Below, piece by piece: positions 1-5,451 of a stretch of DNA of 6,238 nt; position 1 is the first letter of the stretch; each line of letters starts with the position of its first letter. This stretch comes from Nitrospirota bacterium (GTDB lineage Bacteria > Nitrospirota > Nitrospiria > Nitrospirales > UBA8639), in the NCBI GenBank assembly GCA_029881175.1, contig JAOUNC010000175.1, positions 1 through 6,238 of the forward strand, written 5' to 3'. The notes under the pieces were generated by a model, which was given only the letters and a program-made list of their open reading frames with translations, had not been told where the DNA came from and did no database searches. The translations under genes were made by a program, and so were the position numbers.

Positions 1-150
1 GCTCAGCCCAAACGAGAGCGGCCCCGAGATCATCGAGCCATTGGTATAGGTGACATCCAGCTTGTAGCTGGACACTGCGTCAGCCGGCCTGGGCGTCAGG
101 ACGAATACCACCATCAACACCAGGCACAACGTCAGTCCCTTTCTTCGCAT
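1..150 (-). CDS. Secreted protein of unknown function, N-terminal fragment (runs off left edge)
   Basis: Fifty codons are open from the ATG at 150-148 to the left edge. The protein starts MRRKGLTLCLVLMVVFVLTP, a basic n-region followed by a strongly hydrophobic core. It then has RPADA|VSSYK, a good signal peptidase I site (A-D-A), so the mature protein should start near residue 26 and be exported by Sec. The visible mature part (LDVTYTNGSMISGPLSFGLS) looks like beta-structure but is too short to name. GGAG lies 6 nt before this ATG. An in-frame ATG at 177-175 has an AAGGGGGG tract upstream and would add nine residues, so the start is open between 150 and 177. It is the last of three minus-strand genes. 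The C-terminus, and any sorting signal or lipid anchor, is not visible. Confidence 0.75.
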   Translation of the reverse strand, partial: MRRKGLTLCLVLMVVFVLTPRPADAVSSYKLDVTYTNGSMISGPLSFGLS

Positions 151-211
151 CGCCCTCTCCCTGAATATTTGTCTCATGCAATCCCCCCTTGTGTTGAGTG
201 ATGGTCGATGT

Positions 212-251
212 CTCGTCCTATGCCGCTGCTACCGGGCATTGTACGGACGAG
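212..251 (-). repeat. Interrupted inverted repeat between two minus-strand genes
   Basis: CTCGTCC at 212-218 is perfectly complementary to GGACGAG at 245-251. Inside it, ATGCC at 220-224 pairs with GGCAT at 235-239. This gives a two-part stem of 7 plus 5 bp, with an asymmetric internal loop (1 and 5 nt) and a 10-nt apical loop. It lies just past the stop of the 271-519 gene and before the secreted-protein gene. No T-tract follows on either strand, so it is not a standard intrinsic terminator. It could slow transcription, stabilise an mRNA end or be a binding site. It could also be chance. Confidence 0.35.
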
Positions 252-270
252 TTGAATCCCCCACTCCGTT

Positions 271-519
271 CTAGTGATCCTGATCGAAGGCATTCTTCGA
301 TCTGGTGTCTGGTTGCCCTTCCAGGCTTTCTCCGACAAAACTCACCAACTCCTCCAACGTATGAAACAATTCCGCTCGGCCGGAGGTGATATGTTCAATT
401 CGTCCATCCACACATCCACCTTTGATATCCGCATGTCGGCGAAATTGCAGCACAAACGCCCGGTTCGTGGGTAAGGCTCTGGCGTCCTCATTGTCTCCTG
501 GTGTGGCAGCCATCACCAT
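271..519 (-). CDS. Small conserved soluble protein of unknown function
   Basis: With the ATG at 519-517 this encodes 82 residues. The core (about residues 20-67) contains NRAFVLQFRRHADIKGG, then DGRIEHITSGRAELFHTLEE, then LVSFVGESL. From memory, this resembles a recurring family of small bacterial proteins with the pattern AFVxQF..(G)R.xGRVEHv.SGxa..F.SLeELlaF. I know no assigned function. It has no signal peptide or membrane segment, so it is probably cytoplasmic. The C-terminal tail after about residue 68 is polar and likely disordered. The frame is also open upstream: a GTG at 567 has no clear ribosome-binding site, and a TTG at 552 has GAGAGGA before it. I prefer the ATG at 519, which has GAGGGAA upstream and precedes the conserved core by about 19 residues. 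It follows the 607-765 gene in the same direction and may be cotranscribed with it. Confidence 0.7.
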   Translation of the reverse strand: MVMAATPGDNEDARALPTNRAFVLQFRRHADIKGGCVDGRIEHITSGRAELFHTLEELVSFVGESLEGQPDTRSKNAFDQDH

Positions 520-606
520 TTTGCTGCTTCCCTCGTGTGGCGTTTTATCCAAAATTTCCTCTCTCACTGCTAAGAATACAAAACAATGTTCGTTCCCGGG
601 TGGTTT

Positions 607-765
607 TTAGGGCTTGTTTTTTACTAAGCTGGACGTCTTCCTTAATGTGGGGAGCTTTATTTTTTCTGGTTTCCAAAGAAAAAAGTACCAAGCCATGCCG
701 AGACCGACGATGCAGCTGAAGGACACTCCGAGAAACATGTATGTCAGCCATTCAAAGAGTTGCAT
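607..765 (-). CDS. Small single-pass membrane protein (52 aa), function unknown
   Basis: An ATG at 765-763 opens a 52-residue frame ending in TAA at 609-607. The protein starts MQLFEWLTYMFLGVSFSCIV, continues GLGMAWYFFLWKPEK, and ends in a basic tail rich in K, R, S and T. Residues about 7-31 are a single uncharged hydrophobic stretch bounded by aromatic residues, a typical transmembrane helix. The positive charges after it suggest an N-out, C-in orientation. No signal peptidase site is apparent. The ribosome-binding site is weak (GTGAGAA upstream). Small proteins of this shape are often accessory subunits of membrane complexes, but I cannot match it to CydX, CcoQ or another named family. The competing minus-strand frame at 545-751 lacks such structure, and I regard it as a shadow of this gene. 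Confidence 0.65.
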   Translation of the reverse strand: MQLFEWLTYMFLGVSFSCIVGLGMAWYFFLWKPEKIKLPTLRKTSSLVKNKP

Positions 766-905
766 GTTGATTCTCACGTGATAAGAGTTTGGAGACCCCT
801 CATAATTTGCCTTGCTATTATGGGCGTCTTAATAGACAATTCCCGGTCCCCAACCACCTCCTCAAGACTTCGGACGTAGCCTGCAAGGGGTGGATCATCA
901 GGCGT

Positions 906-943
906 TTACGACAAAATAAAGAATGTTTGGCGTGAAGTCGTAA
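906..943. repeat. Inverted repeat TTACGAC / GTCGTAA
   Basis: TTACGAC at 906-912 is the exact reverse complement of GTCGTAA at 937-943, with 24 nt between the arms. The right arm includes the first unit of the 11-bp GTAAG array (940). The left arm therefore presents a GTCGTAA element facing the minus-strand genes. It could be a second, oppositely oriented half-site for the same regulator. The spacing is long for a simple RNA hairpin, so a DNA-level role is more plausible if it is real. Confidence 0.35.
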
Positions 944-983
944 GCAACTAGTAAGTTTTTGGTAAGTTTTCTGTAAGAACCCG
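940..983 (+). promoter_or_regulatory. Four GTAAG direct repeats at exact 11-bp spacing, candidate operator
   Basis: GTAAG occurs at 940-944, 951-955, 962-966 and 973-977, a perfect 11-bp period over four units. The second and third units share nine bases (GTAAGTTTT). Every unit is preceded by a variable base and followed by an AT-leaning spacer. Tandem repeats of 10-11 bp, about one helical turn, are the typical target of OmpR/PhoB-fold proteins: the pho box has 11-bp repeats, and SARP regulators also use about 11-bp spacing. The array ends 13 nt before a gene whose product has this fold, so autoregulation is the simplest reading. I could not find a convincing -35/-10 pair to place it against. 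A position overlapping or just downstream of a promoter would suggest repression. Confidence 0.6.
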
Positions 984-990
984 CCCCACC

Positions 991-3915
991 ATGACATCCC
1001 CTTCTCTCTTATCTTTTGGCCCATTCCGGATTGATCTGGCCAATGAAACGTTGTGGCGGGGACACATTCGACTGCCGTTGAAACCCAAATCCTTTGCGGT
1101 GTTACGGACCTTGCTCGAACGCCCTCAGGAACTCGTGACCAAAGAAGACCTCCTGAATGCGCATTGGGGCGACGTTGCCGTTGGCGATGCGGTCTTAAAA
1201 ACCTGTATTAGCGAAATCCGGCAGGCCATTGGCGAACAGGCCAGCCATCCGGCCTATATCGAAACCCTGCATCGTCGGGGCTATCGGTTTGTGGGCACAC
1301 CCATCCCTACTTCGGAGACGACTGAACAGTCGCCCGCTCACCCTTTCGTCGGACGAGAACAAGAACTGGCAACATTGTTGGGGTGGTGGGAGTCCGTGAA
1401 GCAGGGAAATCAACACGTGATCTTTGTCACCGGCGAGCCGGGGGTGGGGAAAACCAGCTTGGTGGACGCCTTGTTGGCACCCATTCAGGCCTCGGGCGAA
1501 GCCTGGATTGGACGGGGCCATTGTATCGAGCAATATGGCGCGGGCGAACCCTATCTGCCAATCTTAGAAGCCCTGGGCCGGTTATGCCGGCAACCCGAGG
1601 GAGAGGCTCTCGTGACCTGTTTACGCCAGTATGCCCCCACCTGGCTAATGCACCTGCCCGGACTTATCGCTCCAGAGGAGATGCCACCTCTCCTCTCCTC
1701 CATCATAGGGGCCACTCCTGTGCGGATGATGCGCGAACTGGCCGATGCCATCGAGGTGTTCACTCCCGAGCATCCCATCATTCTCAGTTTGGAAGATTTG
1801 CATTGGCTGGATACCTCCAGCCTGGAATTGCTGACCTATGTCGCACGCCGATCGAATGCGGCAAGGCTCATGGTCGTAGGCACCTATCGCCCGGCCGATC
1901 TTATTTTGCTCAAGCATCCGTTAAAACACACAAAACAAGAACTGTTGCTTCACGGACAATGTCAGGAGTTGCGGTTGGAATGTCTGACCAAATCGTCGGT
2001 GGAAGCTTTTTTGTTCCAGCGATTCGTCTCTGGCGATGAGACGGGAGCCTCCCTGCATTCCCTGGCGCAAGTGGTCCATCGGCGGACAGAAGGTAACCCT
2101 CTATTCATGGTGAATCTGGTGGATTATTACCTGGCTCACGATCTCCTGGTGCAAGGAGACTATGAATGGACGGTGAAAGACCATGAGGCTCGGACCACGA
2201 CTCCGACGGGACTGCGGCAATTTATTGATTTACGGGTGGAGCAACTCAAGCCCGATGATCGTCACCTCTTGGCCATCGCCAGCATCGCGGGCATGGAGTT
2301 CAGCACGGCCACCATCGCCGCAGGTCTGGAAACAACCATGGCCGACCTTGATGAACGCTGTCACGATCTCGTTCAACGTGAGCAGTTTATTCGCAGTCAT
2401 GGCACCAGCCAATGGCCGGATGGGACCGTATCGGCCCGATTCGAGTTCCAACATGCCTTATATCAAGAAACCCTCTATGAGCATATCCCGGTCGGGCAAC
2501 GGATCGAGTGGCACCGGAAGATCGGGGAACAACTGGAGCAGGGTTATGGGGAGCGGACCCGGGATATCGTGGCAGAGCTCGCGCTCCATTTTGAACGCGG
2601 ACAGGAACCCGACCGCGCCAGCCTCTATCACCAGCAAGCGGGAGAAGAGGCCTTCAAACGAAGCGCGCATCATGAAACAACCCTTCATGTGACCAAGGCC
2701 CTGGAACTCTTGCACAGGCTCCCTCCCGGGCTGGCCCGGGACCAACGCGAACTCGCCCTCCAGAGTCTCCGGGGCATACTAATCTTACAAACTAAGGGCT
2801 TTGCGAAGCTTGAAGCCGGCCAGGCCTTGGGCCGGGCCCATGAACTCTGTCAACAATTCCCCAACAACCCCCAATTTATTCCTAGCATTTTTGGCCTCTT
2901 TCGGTATTATGTGACCATTTCGAACCAAACCAAAGCCCGCGAATTACGGGAACAACTTGCTTGTTTGGCCCAGCAGACCGGCGAGGCCGAAGTCCTGTTG
3001 CTTGCCCTGACCTGTCAGGGTGGTATGGCCATGTTTTGGGGTGCCCCTCAATCAGCCCTATCTCCGCTGCAACAGGCCATTACCCTGGAAGAAGGAATCG
3101 ACTCAGTTAGCCTTTTGGTCAAGTATGGCGAAGAAACACGAATTATCAGTAGACACTTTCTCAGCTGGGTCTTGTGGACCTTAGGCTTCCCGGATCAGTC
3201 CAAGACGGAAGCCCTCAAAGCCCTCTCTCAAGCCCACGCCTTGAATAATCCTTTCATGCACGTCCTCTCCCTCCTGTGGAACGCGATTACGCACATGATG
3301 CAACGGGATGACCCTCAGGCACTCTGCTTGAGCCAGGAGGCCCTGGCCCTTGCCCAGAAACATGGTTATCAACAATGGGAGACGGAAAGCCTGCTGCTTC
3401 GCAGCTCTATTCACCTAATCCAAGGCGCCCCCTCTGAAGGGCCCATGGATCAGGAACGATTTGCGACCTTGCGACAATTGATCGATATGCAAGCGCTCCT
3501 CCCTTGCACGACCGGCTTCATCATCGAGTCAACATGGCAGAGTGGACAGTACCAGGAAGGGCTGACCCTGGTGCAACTCGCCTTGGATCGCCTAGAGGCT
3601 CAAGGCATGACGTGGTATGAGGCCGAATTGATTCGACTCAAAGGTGAATTACTGTTGAGCGTGGGTGGACCGGACTCCGGTCAAGCCGTCGAACAAGCCG
3701 AAACCAGTTTTCAGGAAGCAATGCTGATCGCCAGGAAGCAAGGGGCGAAATCGTTTGAGTTACGCGCGGCCATGAGCTTGTGCCGCCTGTGGCAGCAGCA
3801 AGGCAAAGGCCACCTGGCCCGTCCGAAATTAAAAAGGATTTACGACTGGTTCACCGAAGGCTTCGACACGAAAGATCTGCAAGAGGCGAAAGCTCTGTTA
3901 GATGCATTCCAATAA
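991..3915 (+). CDS. Transcriptional regulator: OmpR/PhoB-type winged helix, STAND AAA ATPase, TPR-like C-terminus
   Basis: The protein has 974 residues. Residues about 7-102 form an OmpR/PhoB-type winged helix (Trans_reg_C): start SFGPFRIDL, recognition-helix region DAVLKTCISEIRQAIGE (66-82) and wing YIETLHRRGYRFVG (89-102). A short linker leads to an AAA_16/STAND ATPase from FVGREQEL (119). Walker A is GEPGVGKTS (148-156), Walker B is IILSLEDLHWLD (263-274), a sensor-1-like strand is VVGTYRPAD (295-303), and a GNP motif lies at 368-370. From about 520 to the end the protein is helical and TPR-like. It closes with AKSFELRAAMSLCRLW and YDWFTEGFDTKDLQEAKALL, a tail typical of predicted ATPases linked to cyclases or winged helices. 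There is no receiver, cyclase or membrane segment. It likely acts in the cytoplasm as a signal-gated DNA-binding protein; the ligand and target genes are unknown. ATG 991 is the only usable start, since TAA lies in frame at 952 and the fold begins at once. No Shine-Dalgarno sequence is visible before it. Confidence 0.93.
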   Translation: MTSPSLLSFGPFRIDLANETLWRGHIRLPLKPKSFAVLRTLLERPQELVTKEDLLNAHWGDVAVGDAVLKTCISEIRQAIGEQASHPAYIETLHRRGYRFVGTPIPTSETTEQSPAHPFVGREQELATLLGWWESVKQGNQHVIFVTGEPGVGKTSLVDALLAPIQASGEAWIGRGHCIEQYGAGEPYLPILEALGRLCRQPEGEALVTCLRQYAPTWLMHLPGLIAPEEMPPLLSSIIGATPVRMMRELADAIEVFTPEHPIILSLEDLHWLDTSSLELLTYVARRSNAARLMVVGTYRPADLILLKHPLKHTKQELLLHGQCQELRLECLTKSSVEAFLFQRFVSGDETGASLHSLAQVVHRRTEGNPLFMVNLVDYYLAHDLLVQGDYEWTVKDHEARTTTPTGLRQFIDLRVEQLKPDDRHLLAIASIAGMEFSTATIAAGLETTMADLDERCHDLVQREQFIRSHGTSQWPDGTVSARFEFQHALYQETLYEHIPVGQRIEWHRKIGEQLEQGYGERTRDIVAELALHFERGQEPDRASLYHQQAGEEAFKRSAHHETTLHVTKALELLHRLPPGLARDQRELALQSLRGILILQTKGFAKLEAGQALGRAHELCQQFPNNPQFIPSIFGLFRYYVTISNQTKARELREQLACLAQQTGEAEVLLLALTCQGGMAMFWGAPQSALSPLQQAITLEEGIDSVSLLVKYGEETRIISRHFLSWVLWTLGFPDQSKTEALKALSQAHALNNPFMHVLSLLWNAITHMMQRDDPQALCLSQEALALAQKHGYQQWETESLLLRSSIHLIQGAPSEGPMDQERFATLRQLIDMQALLPCTTGFIIESTWQSGQYQEGLTLVQLALDRLEAQGMTWYEAELIRLKGELLLSVGGPDSGQAVEQAETSFQEAMLIARKQGAKSFELRAAMSLCRLWQQQGKGHLARPKLKRIYDWFTEGFDTKDLQEAKALLDAFQ

Positions 3916-3935
3916 GAGAAGAATGTTTCTTCTCT
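3915..3935 (+). terminator. Hairpin at the regulator's stop codon, possible weak terminator
   Basis: AGAGAAGAA at 3915-3923 pairs perfectly with TTCTTCTCT at 3927-3935 around a 3-nt TGT loop, starting in the last base of the TAA stop. The stem is 9 bp but AT-rich, and the next bases (CACTCTG) are not a T-run. T-rich sequence appears only about 35 nt later (3970-3993). It may protect the mRNA 3' end or attenuate read-through into the FadL-like gene. It is not a textbook intrinsic terminator. Confidence 0.35.
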
Positions 3936-4059
3936 CACTCTGTATACCTCGGTTCTCTCTCTGATCGCTGTTTATTTTTTATTTTGGGTTTTTGTCTAAC
4001 TCTTAGCCCCCCTTAACCTAATGATCCTCTTTGTTCTTATTCCTCATGTGAAGTGCCGG

Positions 4060-5448
4060 ATGAATCAGTATTTTTTTCTTCGACTCGGGATCGCCTTTAT
4101 TTTTTGTGGTCTTCCCCTGACCTTTATCCCTCACGCTGTTCGGGCCGACGGCTTTCGCAACCCCTTTCAAAGTGCATCGGCTACGGGACAAGGGGCTGCC
4201 TTTCTCGCGCAAGCGGATGATCCTTCTGCGATTCATTACAATCCTGCCGGCATGACGCAACTGCCTGGGGTCCAGCATTCGTTTGGCGTCGCCTTTGTCA
4301 GTCCTCATACAACATTTCGGAGTTCAACTGGCGTCAAGGTGGAAAACAGCGTGAGTGGTGGGGTCGTGGGACTTCCTCCCCCCGGGCATATATTTTTCAC
4401 ATGGAATTGGCAAGATTACGATATCGGATTTTTCCGTCGATTTGCATTCGGGTTGGGAGTTGAATCCCTGTTTGGCTTTGCCAACAACTATCCATCATCA
4501 GGCCCTTTTGCCAATGTCGTCACCAAAGTCCAGCTTCCCCTTTTAGACATTAAGCCCACGATAGCGTTTAAGGTACATGACATGTTGTCCATTGGTTTTG
4601 GGGTGGACATCTTTACCTTTGCCAGTTTTTTGGGGGAAGGACATGCTGAACGTCAATCCATTGCCGTGGGCAATATTCCCGGAACGGCTCCTGGTGATCG
4701 CTTGGAGTTGACGGGATCGGGCACCACGGCTGGAATCAATGTCAGCCTCTTAGCGACGCCCATCAGGAATGAAGATGGGAAACCGCTCTTGAACCTGGGA
4801 TTTGTCTGGCGTAGCCAGGCCGTCTTGCCATTAAATGGACAACTCTTGTCCAATGGACAGGTGGTGGCAGATTCTTCTTCTAGTATAAAATTTCCGGAAA
4901 TTTACGAATGGGGAATCGCGGGATGGCCGCTTCGCAATCGCGAACATGAATGGAAGGTCGAAGTCGACGTGCATTTTGTGCGTTGGCAGACTATTCGCAA
5001 TTTTGACACCACTCTTTCCAATGGGCTCACCATCTCTCAACCCCAACAATGGGATAATTCGGTGACGGTTTTTGTTGGCACCGAATTTTCTTGGCTTCAG
5101 GTAGAGGACCTGCCGGATTGGAACCTTGCTACCCGTGCCGGGTATATTCGCACGCACTCGCCCATTCCTGACGCGAATTTTGATCCCGCCGTACCCGATT
5201 CCGACAATCACACCTTTTCTGTGGGCGTCGGGTTTTCCTGTTTTGGACAGGCCCATTTTCTGGGCCTTTTCGATTGTCACCAGGAAGGAAACGGCTGGAT
5301 GGTTCGAAAGGGCTTGGCAGTGGACTTGGCCTACCAGTACGTCCGATGGGATACCCGAAAAGTCACCGGCAACTCAATCCCCATGCTTAATGGAACGTAC
5401 AAAACCCGCACCCATGCTGGGATGATTACTGTGCAGCTCAATTTTTAG
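4060..5448 (+). CDS. OmpP1/FadL/TodX-family outer-membrane channel
   Basis: From the ATG at 4060 this encodes 462 residues, a usual length for the FadL family of 14-stranded barrels that carry hydrophobic compounds such as long-chain fatty acids or aromatics across the outer membrane. Residues 1-29 form a signal peptide with hydrophobic core GIAFIFCGLPL and cleavage site AVRA|DGFRN. The mature N-terminus has the family hallmarks: DGFRNPFQSASATGQG, AFLAQADDPSAIHYNPAGM (the NPA motif at 61-63), then alternating beta-strand sequence throughout. The protein ends MITVQLNF, with the C-terminal phenylalanine expected of a barrel-assembly signal. Two cysteines (394 and 406) flank a short segment and may form a disulfide. 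An ATG at 4021 in frame would add 13 residues before the signal peptide and has no ribosome-binding site. The 4060 start has GAAG 6 nt upstream. It lies 144 nt after the regulator gene and is convergent with recN. The substrate cannot be read from the sequence. Confidence 0.92.
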   Translation: MNQYFFLRLGIAFIFCGLPLTFIPHAVRADGFRNPFQSASATGQGAAFLAQADDPSAIHYNPAGMTQLPGVQHSFGVAFVSPHTTFRSSTGVKVENSVSGGVVGLPPPGHIFFTWNWQDYDIGFFRRFAFGLGVESLFGFANNYPSSGPFANVVTKVQLPLLDIKPTIAFKVHDMLSIGFGVDIFTFASFLGEGHAERQSIAVGNIPGTAPGDRLELTGSGTTAGINVSLLATPIRNEDGKPLLNLGFVWRSQAVLPLNGQLLSNGQVVADSSSSIKFPEIYEWGIAGWPLRNREHEWKVEVDVHFVRWQTIRNFDTTLSNGLTISQPQQWDNSVTVFVGTEFSWLQVEDLPDWNLATRAGYIRTHSPIPDANFDPAVPDSDNHTFSVGVGFSCFGQAHFLGLFDCHQEGNGWMVRKGLAVDLAYQYVRWDTRKVTGNSIPMLNGTYKTRTHAGMITVQLNF

Positions 5449-5451
5449 ATG

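Noticed and set aside
198..719. Plus-strand frames of 63-74 residues in the left region
   Set aside because: They are Ser/Pro/Cys-rich, overlap one another in different frames and lie antisense to better-supported minus-strand genes.
545..751. 68-residue minus-strand frame overlapping the small membrane-protein gene
   Set aside because: The 607-765 frame gives a clean transmembrane protein. This one is a basic random-looking sequence that also overlaps the upstream part of the next gene.
854..893. CCACCTC / GGGGTGG imperfect inverted repeat
   Set aside because: Seven pairs including one G-T wobble around a 26-nt gap is easily expected by chance, and no regulatory context supports it.
781..935. 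Possible sigma-70 promoters in the divergent intergenic region
   Set aside because: Several partial boxes exist (for example TTGCCT at 807-812 with TAATAG at 830-835), but none matches both elements well enough to report.
818..1024. 68-residue minus-strand frame spanning the repeat array
   Set aside because: It overlaps the start of the regulator and the operator-like repeats, and the product has no recognisable fold or ribosome-binding site.
1383..2039. 218-residue plus-strand frame inside the regulator gene
   Set aside because: It is a frame-shifted shadow of the regulator, whose own frame is continuous with clear Walker motifs here. The alternative protein is Arg/Gly/Ser-rich and without domain structure.
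2183..2692. 169-residue plus-strand frame inside the regulator gene
   Set aside because: Shadow frame of low-complexity Ser/Arg/Pro composition. The regulator's frame is intact through the region.
4021..4059. Upstream ATG at 4021 as start of the channel gene
   Set aside because: It would place 13 extra residues before a complete signal peptide and lacks a ribosome-binding site. The frame is open, so it is not excluded outright.
4831..5280. 149-residue minus-strand frame opposite the channel gene
   Set aside because: Antisense shadow of the beta-barrel gene, basic and without recognisable features.
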